This document shows, one piece after another, positions 22,103 through 33,318 of a stretch of DNA of 64,000 nucleotides. How positions within the stretch are numbered: the stretch's first letter is position 1; the number at the start of each line of letters is the position of its first letter. The translations under genes and the position numbers were made by a program. Source of the stretch: Cycas panzhihuaensis (Eukaryota > Cycadophyta); contig CM041465.1 of the NCBI GenBank assembly GCA_023213395.1, positions 241,249,741-241,313,740 on the forward strand, given 5' to 3'. The notes below the pieces were generated by a model. The model was given only the letters and a program-made list of their open reading frames with translations. It did not search any database and was not told the DNA's origin.

Positions 22103-24332
22103 ATGGAGGGCTATCCTTCTAACTAGGCGTATCACACCTTTGCCTTGGGAACTCATGAGTTCCCCGTGTCTATTCTGGGATCCACCCAAGAAGGTGACGA
22201 TCCTATTTATTATCTGGGTGACCAACATCACCCCCTTGACATCCATCCTTCTACCCATGTGGTAGAAGACCCGTCTTCTCTTAAGGTTTACTATTCGATT
22301 GGTGATTCTTACGAGGAGCGCCCTTAAGGGGTCTATGTCATTCGAGGTCCCATCCACCTCTTATGGTCATGTAGATACCCCTCCTGCTGACGTGGCTGAA
22401 GCTATTAGTGAGTGCTTTTGAGCGGCTCGTCTTCAATTGCATCTTAGGTGGTTTGAAGATGTTTTGCATAGTGGAGCATCTTCTTTATCTGCTCCTTTGC
22501 CATCTTCTTCATCTGCACCTGCCCCTCCTACTACCAATAACCCTTTCATTCCTGCACATTCATCTTGCTCCCTTCCTAAACCAACTGTGGGGGCGAATGT
22601 TGCACCTTCCATTCCTCATCATGGTCCTAGTTCTTCAGGACCTTCTTGTGGTATGTCTCTCTCCTGGCTTGGGGTTAGCATACCTTTCCCTAGCCAGGCT
22701 AATGTGTTATCCCCTAATGTGGCGCATACGTTCCCTAGTAGGCCTATGGGTCCTACTAACTCTTCAACCGTTAGTCATGTGGGACCCGCTCCCACATATT
22801 CCCAAAACTAACCTATTGGTCCTTCCTTTTACATACCCCTAGGTTATACTTCTCAACCTTGGGGGTAGGGTAGAGGGAACCACCTCCTAGCTTATGGGGT
22901 AGACCCACTACACCCATATAGGATTGCACCACCTACGGGTGGCCCATATGGGTAAAACCTGATTCTACACCCTCCTTTTCCACCATCTAGCATAGCCTCT
23001 TACATTGCGTCTTCACAAGGGAACCTAGCTTCCTTTCAAGGTGCTTATTCTCAAGCCCCTTTTCAACAAGGGGCGATTCCCTAAGGAGGGATGGGTTTAC
23101 CACCCCCATTCATTCCTTGCTCATTACCGTTTGTCGATCCTATGGTCCATGCAAGGGCCTGTCCCTTTATGGACTATCGATCGATGCCATTGTTTGTTGA
23201 GGCGTTAAGGACCAACTTACTGCCTCATCCTCCTAAAGTTCCTAAATTTGACGGGACTTCCTCGCAAGACCCAATAGAGCATGTCTGTAGTTTTTCTATG
23301 GCATATATTGATTACTGGGCTTATGACCATATATTAATGAAGCTATTTCCATGATCTTTGTAGGGTGATGTCCTTAAGTGGTTTTATCGCCTCCATGCCC
23401 ACTCTATCTTTTCATTCCAGTAATTGGTGGACGAATTCATCAACTACTTCGATGTAGCTCGTTCTTTCGAAAGTAGAATAAAATCTCTCCTATCGCTCAA
23501 ACAAGGTCACGATGATATGAATCGTGACTTTGTACGATGATTCCATGACCTTCTTCATTCCACTAAAGCCACATTGCCTGAGGCATTGAAGAGGGACCTC
23601 TTTATTAACACACTTCACCCTGAAGTCTATGTAGAAGTCCTTAAAATAGGGGTGACTACATACAACTCTGCTATTACAAAGTGTTTAGCATTGGAGGTTA
23701 TTGAGATCCAGGCTAGACTCAAGAGGCCTCTCAAGCCCTTACAACATCATGAGGCACCTCTCCTAACCAAGGAAACTAAACCTTCACAGCCCACCAGGTC
23801 TACTTCTCACCCGACTAAGAAGACTTTAGACCCCCTTACTTCCACCATATGTTCATTCGAGTGTACGATGAAGGAGCTTAAACTTCAAGCCCCTTCATCA
23901 CTAACGACTAACAAATAAATTTAATAAGCCTCTTAAGCCGCTTCTCTCGTGGGAGGTAATACCTAGCCTTCTCGAGCAAGGAAAGCAGATCCTTTGCTCA
24001 AAAAGAAGTAGTGTTCCATCCATGAGGAGTGCTTCCATGATGACTCGCATTGCCAGGTTCAACACCCTTGTGATGTCCCACAACGTGATTTGTCTCCCAG
24101 GTGGACCTTGAGGCCTAATCTTGATCAACCCATCCATAAGGATTCGTTCCCCAAACATGGAGAGCATGATCGCAATGCTTAATAAAGAAACAACCAAAAC
24201 TGGGATAGATCCCCTAACTCTTAAACTTCGCACGGTAGAGGGAAGGATGTGTGAGATTCCTTATCTTCCTCGCATTCCCCTAATCGTCGTACTCCTCCAA
24301 CCTTGTGATCCTGCAACAAGGGAAAGGAGGTA
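22103..24332 (+). pseudogene. TatB gag, decayed
   Basis: The start ATG at 22103 gives MEGY, matching the TatA start. After an early stop the reading runs LGTHEFPVSILGSTQEGDD, then a long Pro/Ser-rich, low-complexity region (22430-23090). The gag core is at 23220-23740: VPKFDGTSSQDPIEHVCSFS, GDVLKWFYRLHAHSIFSF, LVDEFINYFDVA, and LPEALKRDLFINTLHPEVYV, of the Retrotrans_gag type. A basic KKK plus Cys/His-rich stretch follows at about 24000-24080 (CFHDDSHCQVQHPCD). The reading continues to about 24330, near the next in-frame ATG. Frameshifts and TAG/TGA stops occur mostly at Trp, Gln and Arg codons. Confidence 0.88.
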
Positions 24333-24338
24333 ATTAAG

Positions 24339-25109
24339 ATGCTTGAGGCCACTCCCTTATATGCCCTAACTCAGTCTCAAGCTGTAAAAGAGGCAGTTGG
24401 CGCCTCTACATCTATATCACACCTTGATCCTCCTTGGGAAGCTATTCCTCCAGAGATTCCTTTGCTTCCCAAGAATGTTTTCATCCACCCTGGTTGCTTC
24501 GACTTTAGGAGAGCCCTTACCCAACCCACAGGGAAGGGTAAGCCATTTTCTGTAGTTGAAGAGCTTCACACCGTGGCCACCAGGATGTCCATCATGGATG
24601 TCTTGAAGAGCTGTCATGAGCAACGAACTCTCCTTCTGAAAGCTTTAGGGTTGAACGACGCACCTATTCATGCTTTGGATATTGCCCAAAATCGTGAACC
24701 TGTCATCTCCTTTGATCCTAAAGATCTTCTCCCAGCTGGTGAAAGGGAGTGCCAATGGAACTTCCCTTTCACCATCACCATAGACACACCCGATTGTACC
24801 TTGCGAAGGATCGTCATTGACAATGGTTCTTCTGTTAACGCTATGCCCTTGTGTGTCATGCAAGAGCTCGACATTTCTGCTTTGGAACCTGTTCCATGGC
24901 GATGTTAAGGCTATGATGGTAGCAAGAAGACTCCTTTGGGGTCTGTCTCTATACCTCTCACTCTTAAGGATAAGATTGTCCTCACTGACATCGTTGTCCT
25001 TGATGTGGACGTTGATTACAACCTCCTCTTGGGTCAACCATGGCTTGACCAAATAGGAGCCGTGTGTTCCACCCATTGGGGGCAACTCAAGTTTGTCCAT
25101 AATGGGTAA
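24339..25109 (+). pseudogene. TatB aspartic protease
   Basis: An open frame of 189 codons from ATG 24339 holds LLPKNVFIHPGCFDFRRAL, a region also seen in TatA, and the protease active site VIDNGSSVNAMP (Asp at residue 161 of the frame). After one stop at 24906 the frame continues with GYDGSKKTPLGSV, LTDIVVLDVDVDYNLLLGQP and WLDQIGA, the C-terminal protease block. The enzyme would cut Gag-Pol in the particle. The stop after PWRC stands where Q is expected (CxGYDG, TAA for CAA). Confidence 0.88.
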
Positions 25110-25916
25110 ATGAAAGTTGTCTCCCATGAGCGACCACCCACGAAACAAATTAGACCATCCACTCAAGCAAGTCGTAGCCATACAAAGGGAAGTAGAGGCC
25201 CTTCTACTCACGCCTCAGCTTGCTCCATTGGTATACCCAATCCATCTCACACCGAAGAAGATCTCGCATCTTCTTCTCCTAGTCTCACGCGCTTTGCCCT
25301 TATTGGTGTTGGAAGCTATGGGTACCTCGCCTCGTTTAGTGATGACGAGCCTCACAATAAGGATGAGGATTATCTTCATCCCGTTTCTTTCCTTCACACT
25401 AGTAGGATGCACCTATCTCATTCTAGATCCCTACCTAGAACCTCTTTCATTAGTGAGACTATTCACTCCTCTGTGTCACATGTCATTGCTCACATTGACT
25501 CATTCATAATTAGTTCTTCCTCTTCATCACCTCCCGCAGGTGATGGCTTCAAGGAACTCCCTTTCGCTCCTTCTAAGGAGCCCCTTCGAGACTCTCTCCT
25601 AGAGTCTCCTGAGGAAGATGGGCAACCAAACGACCATTATGATCTCGTTGTCCCCACTTCCTCTAGCACTTCATCTATTCGGAGTAAGGTCATCCATAGG
25701 GTGGATTACTTCGAAGATGATGAAGCCTTGCTTGAGTACTTAGTGGGCTCCGTGCCCAACTTTCCTTCTAGTCATCATAGGCTTGGCCACCAAAAGATTC
25801 TCGCGATTGGGTCCACACTCGCTGACCCAATCCCGTTCCCTATTCCATCCCTTCTCGTTGACCTTGCCCCTTTCTATTTTGAGGAGGGGAATGCCATGTG
25901 CATGGGGGCAACCTAG
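25110..25916 (+). pseudogene. TatB protease-RT linker ORF (268 codons open)
   Basis: The longest fully open stretch of TatB pol. It is Ser-rich and acidic: a basic N-terminal part (SRSHTKGSRG), then FSDDEPHNKDEDYLHP, a run of Ser at SSSSSSPPAG, VIHRVDYFEDDEALLEYLVG, and a C-terminus FEEGNAMCMGAT that leads into RT. No catalytic domain is recognisable. TatA has the same arrangement at 16481-17440, so it is part of the ancestral polyprotein. It may act as a flexible or protein-binding spacer, which is inference only. Confidence 0.7.
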
Positions 25917-27315
25917 GACATCATCTTGGCCCCCGACAAGATCATTAAGGTCAGGATGGAATGCTCTCCTGATGAGGTAAGGGAGTACTCCCTTTTGTTC
26001 TAGGAGTTTTAGGACATTTTTACATGGGATTATTCTAACATGAAAGGAATTGACCCCTCTATTAGCACTCATAATCTTACCACCATTCCTGGCACCTGTC
26101 CCATGTGTTAGAAGCAGCGTCCTCTCTACCCTAAGCTCTCAGCCACCGTTAAGATGGAGGTCGAGAGAGGCATTGGATCTTTGGACTTATTACCTCCATC
26201 GATTACCCTAAATGGGTATCCAACATTGTCCCTATTGCTAAGAAGAACAGGTCTATCTGGATATGCATTAATTTCTGTAATATTAACAACGCATGTCCTA
26301 AAGATAACTTCCCACTCCCCTTTATCGATCAAATCATCGATCGAACCGCTAGATTTAAAGTTATGTCCTTGACAGATGACTTCTCTGGTTATAACCAAAT
26401 CTAGATATCTCCTGAAGACCATCACAAGATGGCCTTCACCACCCCATGAGGTACCTTTGTCTATAAGGCAATGCCCTTCAATCTTAAAAATGCAGGAGCC
26501 ACATATCAGAAGGCTATGCATTTTATTTTCCATGACCTCATTAACAACATGTTGGAGGTCTTTATGGATGATATGATGGGTCTCTTGTGTACTAGAGCCC
26601 ATCATCCCTCTGACTTGTAGGCCATCTTCACACGATGTCGCAAGTGTCATGTTAGTCTCAACCTGCTTAAATACATGTTTTCTATCACTTCTGGCAAACT
26701 CTTGGGGTTCCTTGTGTCAAAGTAAGGGATCTAAATCGATCCAAATAAAGTCAAGGCAATCCTTGACATGCTGCCTCCTAGAACCCAATGACAGATTAAG
26801 TCATTTCTAGGTAGACTCAGTTTCCTTAGGCATTTTTTGGCAGACTTTACCATAAACACCAAACCCCTTACAAACCTATTGAAGAAGGGAGCCCCCTTTA
26901 TTTGGTCTGACAAGACCGAACAAGCCTTCAAAGGGCTTAAGGAAGCTCTTACTTCCACTCCTACATCGGCACCACCTTACTTCGATAGGCCCTTCATCCT
27001 TTATACCTCAGCCATTGACGAATCCCTAGGTGCTATGCTGGCCCAGGAGGATGACTTAGGGGTCAAGAGAGCGATTTGTTTTATCAGCCGCACTCTCATG
27101 GCTACCAAGCTTAACTATCCCCCCACCGAGAAGGAATGTCTCTCCTTTGTCCATGCGACTAAGAAGTTCAGATATTATTTGCTCAGAAACACCACCAAGG
27201 TGATCGTCTAATCCGATCCCTTGTGCTTCTTACTTACTCGATTTGACTTGACTGGTAGGACTGGTTGTTGGGCCATCCTACTCTAAGAGTTCAACCTCCA
27301 AATCATTAACAAGAA
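25917..27315 (+). pseudogene. TatB reverse transcriptase and RNase H
   Basis: RT blocks in order: DIFTWDYSNMKGIDPS; after a frameshift near 26165, LGLITSIDYPKWVSNIVPIA; FIDQIIDRTARFKVMSLTDD; TFVYKAMPFNLKNAGATYQ; LEVFMDDMMGL with the catalytic FMDD intact (26561-26572); LLGFLVSK; and FLGRLSFLRHFLADF. RNase H follows from about 26990: PFILYTSAIDESLGAMLAQE, AICFISRTLMATKLNYPPTE, and KKFRYYLLRNTTKVIV with a stop where the next Asp block (SDPL) begins. This Gypsy RNase H is distinct from the second RNase H at 32543. Confidence 0.93.
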
Positions 27316-28705
27316 GTTGAAAAAGGGAATGATAGTGGCAGAGCAACTAGTCGATGCCCCTATTCCTAATATGTGTGACATTCCTGTTGATGACTCTCTC
27401 CCTGACAAGTCTATCCTGACCATCCAAGGCACCTCTCCTCATCCGCTCGCTGATAGTGAGTGGTATGGCGACATTGTGTGGTATCTCACTCAGCAGGAAT
27501 ACTACCCTGAAGCTAGCAATAAAGTCAGATCACACATCTGCACCACTGCCAGACAATACTTCCTTGTAGATGAAGTGTTGCACAAAAGATCCTTTGATGG
27601 GATCCTGCTTCACTGCGTCGCTTCGGATGAAGCAGACTAGATATTCTGTGAATGCCATCATGGCATTTGTGGGGGCCACTTTGGAGGCTAATCTATGGCC
27701 CAAAGGATCCTCCGTATGGGCTATTATTAGCCGTCCCTTTTCAAGGACGCCCATGCCTATGCCCTGAGATGTCGACAATGCCAAGAGCACGCCAACATCT
27801 CTCACGTACCTTTCGAGGTCCTCCACCCTATCGTATCCCCATGGCCTTTTACTTAATGGGGTTTAGACCTCATTGGTGCCATATCACCACCTTCTTTGGT
27901 GTAGCACAAGTATATCTTAACTGCCATAGAGTATTTCATAAAATAGGCAGAGGCAATCCCCCTGTCTACTATGCCTGGCAAGCCAATAGCCACCTTCGTC
28001 TACCAGCACATTATTTTCTATTTCGGGATTCCAGACATCTTGATCACAGATAATGGAACCCCTTTTTATAATAAGGAGATGGATGAGCTTTGTAAGAAAT
28101 TTAAGATTTCTCATAAGACCTCGTCTCCTTATTACCCCAAAGAAAACGAACAAGTTGAATCATTCAACAAAACCCTTATTAATATTCTAAAGAAAACCGT
28201 CATGCAATCTCAAAGAGATTGGTATCTCTAGCTCCTTTTCGCCTTGTGGGCCTATCGTGCTTCTATCTGTATGGCTACTGGAATGATGCCATTCTCCTTA
28301 GTCTTCGGAACTGAGGCGGTACTCCCACTAGAAGTGGAGATCCCCTCTCTATGAGTCTCCCTTAGAGGTCTTATCGATGAGGAGTCTATCTGTCAGGGTC
28401 GCCTCTTAGACCTCGAGGCTCTAGATGAGAGACGTTTAGTGGCTTACCAAGCAAACCTCGCTTTGAAAGCCCGCTTACAAAGGACATACGATAAACATCT
28501 TCGTGCCCGTCCTTTGTGCCCTAGGGACTACGTCCTTAAGCTGGAATATCTCTACCATCGCCTAACCAAATTTGGGCCTAAATGGATCGGTCCTTTTATT
28601 GTTCTCAAGAGCCTTGATAATGGCGCTTATAGGATCACCACCTTAGAAGGCCTGGAATTTGAGAAGGCAGTCAACGGAAAATTCCTCAAGAAATTTTATG
28701 CATGA
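27316..28705 (+). pseudogene. TatB integrase
   Basis: After an N-terminal stretch (YGDIVWYLTQQEYYPEASNK) the zinc-binding part is near-complete: CECHHGICGGHFGG, then MGYYWPSLFKDAHAYALRCR and CQEH, across a frameshift at about 27640-27720. The catalytic triad is visible: Asp in WGLDLIGA (about 27866), Asp in ILITDNGTPF, and Glu in NEQVESFNKTL (about 28150). A GPY/F-like C-terminal module is at KWIGPFIVLKSLDNGAYRI, ending FLKKFYA and a stop at 28703-28705. No chromodomain follows. Several TAG/TGA stops remain, for example in the Trp of the first catalytic block. Confidence 0.93.
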
Positions 28706-29439
28706 TCCTCTCGGTGATCCCTTCGCCACGCTTCGAAATGAGCCTTAACTACTGCCCTAAGCTTGTTCACATTTCCCCTAGTCCTAGGTGGAATTGATAG
28801 CTTAGGTCCTCATTTTTTTTTATTCCTTCCATAGGACCCTTGTTCCCTCTTCCTTGGGAACCTCGGCTCTTTATTTGGGCTTTCCCCAAGTAGAGTGACT
28901 CCTAGGGTGTCGTCACTCCCTCCCATTGCATTTTTCCTTTGCATATCCTGCTATGCTCCCATGTGGACATGCATGTTACCTTGTCTCTTAGCCTCATGTG
29001 TGTCCATCTCCACCTCATGGTGATTGTGTGCATCCCCGCCTGAGATATGGCCCTGCATGAAAAGAAATATGCGTCTAGCTCATAATACATAACACATCGC
29101 ATCCTTATAAAAAACAAGCATGACTCTAGCTATGCGATGGTCTAAACATCACCTACTACATCATCATGCACCTATGTATACTCATGCTCATATACATGTA
29201 CTCTCATATGTACACACCAAGACCAAACATCATAAACATACACATCCATTGAGCATCCATTGCAATATATACCACAAACACCATCTCATGTATCAAAATG
29301 GGGTACTAATGGCCCCGTCTATATATACATCAAAAATCATATGTCATATCATACATATGGGAAGCCGGCATCCTTGCAGGGAGGGTACAATCATATGACT
29401 ATATATATATGACCCCATGGAAGCTCGTACTTTCCCCTA
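28706..29439. other. Spacer between TatB integrase and antisense ORF
   Basis: No coding motif on either strand. It includes a T-run near 28810, CA/AT-rich sequence, many ATGTAC/CATATG-like words at 29160-29420 and a short AT repeat near 29400. The TatA equivalent (37741-38639) holds a longer AT repeat at the same relative place. It would contain the 3' end of both the sense pol and the antisense transcript, if both are made. Confidence 0.55.
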
Positions 29440-31411
29440 TCAAAAATCAAATATATGAATACTATACCACTGCTGCTCATCTCTGGGGGCGTCGCCTCCT
29501 AGTCGGTGTGATCCCTCTCCTGGGGACCACATGCCTCTTAGGCTCCTCCGTAGCCTTCGAGAGCTCCTTGCCTCACTCCCCTCATCACGTGGCCTCCTCG
29601 GTGTTGTCGTCACTGTATAAGTATGTGTCCTACTCTAGCTTGACCTCGATGCCACCTGATCCACTAGCTGATCGTATCAGGCCTGGATACGATCTCTCTC
29701 ACTCTCCACTCCTTGGAGACACTCCTCTAGGACTACTATCTGAATTTAGCTCTCAGCATCTCTACCTACTCCTCCCTAAGCCTCTAGAGTCTATATGTGA
29801 CTCTGTAATGTGTCCCACTCACTATGAGCCTTGTCCAACTCTTGCTGCAGTTGTCCCCTGAATGCTATGTGCTCTTGGGACTCTGCAGCCCATATATCCC
29901 GCACCCTCACCAATGGGGCAAATGCTACCATATGGGCACCTGCTGATCTGGGTGCATCCTCAGCCTAGATGGGTGGCTGCCCCTCTGCATACACCTAAGG
30001 GAACATCTCCCTCACCATAGCCTCTACCAACCGCCAGATCTCTGTGGTACCTGCAAATCCAACATGCCAGCCATGTACCAAACTGAAACCAAATCAAAGC
30101 GTGTGGGTATCTGGCTATCAAATAATGAGGAAAGTAAGGCCTCACCTACTATGGCTGCTGGCTCCTCTGCCCGTGTGATAGCCTCTGCCCCTGGCTCTCC
30201 ACCAACTGCTAGTGCCTCCTCCTCTGGTACCTCCTCTGCAACTACCTCCGTTGCTAGAGCCTACGTCCCTCCTTCTGCTGGTGGAGCTGTCCCCTTGGGT
30301 CTCTCCATGGTCCTCAATCTCTGAGCTCATGTCAGAGGCCCCCTCATCGCCTTGGCAATCCCTGATGGCCCTAGCTCCTCTATAGCTCGTGATGGGCCGG
30401 TCCCATCTCCTCTATCTCCCCTATTGCCGCTATCATCATCTCCGGGGGTAGCCCCTACCACTCCTGCCTCCTCGTCACTATCCCATCTTATTGATCTATA
30501 GGGATCCGAGGTGTAGTCAGTTATGGTAAGGAGATCTAGTAACGTAGCATCCATGAACCTTCTAATGTGTGCCTGATCCTCAACTCCCCTGAATCGGGTC
30601 TGCTATCTATGAACTATGGGTGCCCACTCTGATATGGGATGTGGTTCCCCTGATGGTGCCACTGCTGTAAAATGATCAAAGAACCAGCACTGCAGGAGGG
30701 TGCTGTAAGACAATCTATCTCTATCTGCCATCCTGATGGTGTCCAGCTGAGTGACGAGGTTCGCTGCTATGAGGGTGGCCCAATCCAATCGCTCCCCAGC
30801 CTCATACCTCTATACCACATCGATCCAACTGCTTGGGATGTCTCTATAGTTCTGTTTCTAGGAAATCTAGAATAGAATACATAATGTAATCAGCTTCCTC
30901 ACACGAGGAATCCCAGACAGGACCATACTCTGCAGAGGCACTCCTCGTCTCTCCCACCTGTCCTAGCTCATAAAAGACATAACTGCCTCTCAATGGGCCA
31001 CCTCATTGATAGGCAATACTCCTAGTGAGGCTAGTCTCCCTGTCGCTGGCACTCTAAGGATCCACTGGATGTCCCTGGGTGTCACTATAATGTCCCTTAC
31101 TTCGGGCAAATAGAACATGTGCCTCTACCTGTCCCAATGCGATATGATATCCACCTGTGACCTGCAGTGCGACATATCTTGGCGTCCTCATGATCTTCCA
31201 CATGCCACATCTCTACAAGACTCCCTTGTCCTCCTTCGTCATCATCTCTACAAAACTCAACATGGCTATACTGATGTTCTCGCAGTTCTCCACTGCGGTC
31301 ACTACTTGCAAAATGCCACCAAACGTGTCAGTCTATAGCCAACACCTGCTCATGGCTTCTTAGGGCTCTTCCTTAGCTTCATTTGGTTGAGACTTGGGGC
31401 GTCCTTTTCAT
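29440..31411 (-). pseudogene. TatB antisense extra ORF (plant-mobile-domain-like)
   Basis: The minus strand carries a protein-like reading opposite to pol. From about 31335 it runs GGILQVVTAVENCENISIAM, LSFVEMMTKEDKGVL, KIMRTPRYVALQ; then, in another frame, DIIVTPRDIQWILRVPATGR and LASLGVLPINEVAH; then MDWATLIAANLVTQLD and LSYSTLLQCWFFDHF; then FMDATLLDLLTITDYTSDPY. A Gly/Ser/Glu-rich C-terminal part follows to about 29440. The pattern recalls the plant mobile domain (MAIN-like/PMD) and the antisense extra ORFs reported in Tat-lineage elements such as maize Grande. Homology to PMD is an impression, not a search result. A possible start ATG is at 31411. There are several stops and frameshifts. 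The TatA copy is at 38640-40470. Confidence 0.7.
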
Positions 31412-31460
31412 TTTTCAGAGATTCTATCTTTGCCCCACGTTAAACTCTGCAGTATCGCAG

Positions 31461-31523
31461 AGTTTAGGTGGGGTTCGGTGATCACCCTGTAGTAGTTTAG
31501 GTGGGGTCCGGTGATCACCCTGC
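31461..31523. repeat. 33-bp tandem repeat, two copies
   Basis: Units at 31461-31493 and 31494-31523 share AGTTTAGGTGGGGTYCGGTG followed by ATCACCCTG. They lie just upstream of the possible antisense ORF start. One Y position differs between units. Confidence 0.85.
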
Positions 31524-31992
31524 AACAAAGATCGCAGCACCGTGATCTTCACTGTGATGTGAATGTCACCCCCCTAAAAGGAGGGTTCCTGAACCTAAAA
31601 ACCCCAAAAAATTTCCTTGTGGTGGGCCACAGTCAGGCTCAGCAGGACCAGGGCTACCTAATACCCTGGTATTGCCCCTCTCTGGGTCCAATTCAGACTT
31701 TGAGAGGTCATTTTTCGCTCTTATGGGGCCTAAACTTACATTAAAAATTCACAAAAAAGCATCAAAAATTGAATTACGATTTTAGGTAGGGTTTGGACGA
31801 TCCACTCACTGGATCAGATTATGTAGTCGTCATCTCACCCTCCCGGTCGCACTGGCTACCTCCTTACTCTGATCTAATGGCCAGATCTCTCGTTGCATGT
31901 CCCGGGAGTAGGGTAGCACTCCGCTGCATAAGGAACGAGCTCTAGATTTCGTACGAGAGCTCGTGAAAATGAAATCTTTTTCATTCGAGTTT

Positions 31993-32004
31993 CCTTATAT
32001 AGGC
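31993..32004 (-). promoter_or_regulatory. Candidate TATA box for the TatB antisense ORF
   Basis: The minus strand reads GCCTATATAAGG, about 580 bases upstream of the possible ATG at 31411. TatA has ACCTATAAAAGG on the minus strand in the equivalent place (41241-41252). Promoter activity is inferred only. Confidence 0.45.
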
Positions 32005-32542
32005 AGGGCCCCTGTTGGGTACTTCCTCCTTTTTCACCTTCAAGGCAGCCTTTCGAACCGTATTTTCACCCTGGCCAACATTGTTTTCTAGCCCAGTTCC
32101 TCTTTTCATCTCCGTGGTCTCCTTTTGACCCATTTCTCTTGGTGCATTAATGACGCTCCAAACGACTCATTTTTACTAAAGCCCCCCTCGTCTCGTTTTA
32201 CGTGCCACTCTCATGCATGCCCGAGTTTATACTCGTTTGGCTCATTTTGCCACCCTGGACTCATTTTTGTAGCCCGTTTTTGCTCTTAGCACTCCCATAG
32301 GGAGTGTCCCTTCTGGCCAGGCACCCCTTTGTGCTTCCTTAAGCCAATTTGGGTGCCCTGGAGCCCCCTTTTCCTATCATTTTCTTCCCCGTTGGTGGGG
32401 TAGCCTTCTCTACCTTTGGGTCACCTCATTGCTAGGCCTTCGTACCCCTTCACGGTCACCATCACTAGCCACATAAGGTCCTCTTCTTGCCTCTTTCTTC
32501 AGTTACATTACACTTCTTTTAGTAGAGAAGTCATTCTTACTC

Positions 32543-32964
32543 ATGGCTCTTTCATTTTCACCGATGGCGAAAGCCGCGGTAATCCTGGTCCTTCCACCAC
32601 CAAGTGGATACTTCGTGATTCCTCTAGGTATAACTGCCTACACTTTGGAATCTTCCTTCCCAAGGAAACCAATAATGAAGCTAAGTACATGGCCATTATT
32701 GAAGCCCTCGCTAACACATTATGTTTCCATCATGGACCTGTCATCCTTCTTTGTGACTCCCAAGTGGTGGTGTCTCATCTCACCCAGGTCTACTAGGTGT
32801 GGTGCCCACGATTGAGAGCCTTGGCATTGACTGTGAGGTCACTATTGGCTCATTTCCAATCCATCAATGTTTACCATATTCCCTAGGCCCTCAATGCTAA
32901 GGCTAATAGCCTCATTCATCTCATCCTTGAGCATCACCTCCTTCTTCTCAGTGATTGCCTTTGA
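32543..32964 (+). pseudogene. TatB archaeal-type RNase H (aRNH), second RNase H
   Basis: From ATG 32543, with a one-base shift after the first few codons, the reading is FIFTDGESRGNPGPS, then WILRDSSRYNCLHFGIFLP, NNEAKYMAIIEAL, VILLCDSQVVVSHL and LNAKANSLIHL. These are the hallmark blocks of archaeal/bacterial-type RNase HI: TDGxSRGNPGP with the first Asp, NNxAEYxAxxxAL with the Glu, and xxCDSQxV with the second Asp. The last catalytic position (usually AD) is AN here. Tat-lineage plant elements are known to have gained such an aRNH. It would degrade RNA of the RNA:DNA hybrid during reverse transcription. A stop (TAG) at 32794-32796 and others interrupt it. Confidence 0.88.
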
Positions 32965-33318
32965 GAGACTTGCTTGGCCTGGCCGTTGCCCAAGTCTCTA
33001 GCCGCCTTTCTCCTAACTTATTTGTCTAGTCTGTTGGTTGTCCTTACATTATCCATTGCATTTTAGTGATGGTGGTATTCCCCCTTTTTTTTATTCCTTT
33101 CATCTCCAAGTCGACTTCCAGATGATACATACGCAGCGCCTATGTTGTCCTCGTCTCTGTCTCCCTTGTCCATGCATTCTACCACGACACTCGTCGACAC
33201 CCTTGGTCTATATTCTATTCATGGTTTATATATATACACATGTACTACTAACAATTTTTTGTTGCCAACATTCGCCATCACACCATGCTTCCAAGCAGTG
33301 AGGCTCACCACAAGGCGG
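32965..33318 (+). other. Spacer between aRNH and TatB 3' LTR
   Basis: No gene or motif recognised; C/T-rich on the plus strand with a T-run at 33082. A clear polypurine tract is not visible just before the LTR; the nearest purine-rich piece is ACAAGGCGG. Confidence 0.5.

Larger units (their letters stand above)
31412..32542. other. Divergent spacer between antisense ORF and aRNH of TatB
   Basis: About 1.1 kb with no clear gene. It lies between two divergently read ORFs and so may hold promoters for both. It contains the 33-bp tandem repeat at 31461-31523 and a minus-strand TATA-like box at 31993-32004. The part at 32020-32400 is C/T-rich with no motif recognised. Confidence 0.55.

Noticed and set aside
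25215-25412. Minus-strand ORF in TatB opposite the linker, and similar ones at 24645-25211 and 26126-26650
   Set aside because: Shadows of well-supported sense pol frames; no motif in the antisense reading there.
29120-29861. Plus-strand ORFs of 92 and 150 codons after the TatB integrase
   Set aside because: They oppose the antisense ORF tail or are low-complexity, and are not found in the TatA equivalent.
32543-32815. A 90-codon frame starting at the aRNH ATG but giving a different protein
   Set aside because: It is the aRNH start read out of frame after a one-base change; the RNase H motifs are in the neighbouring frame.
32543-32964. Bacterial-like RNase H as a sign of contamination or recent transfer
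   Set aside because: The same gene occurs in TatA at the same place, and aRNH is a known trait of Tat-lineage plant elements.
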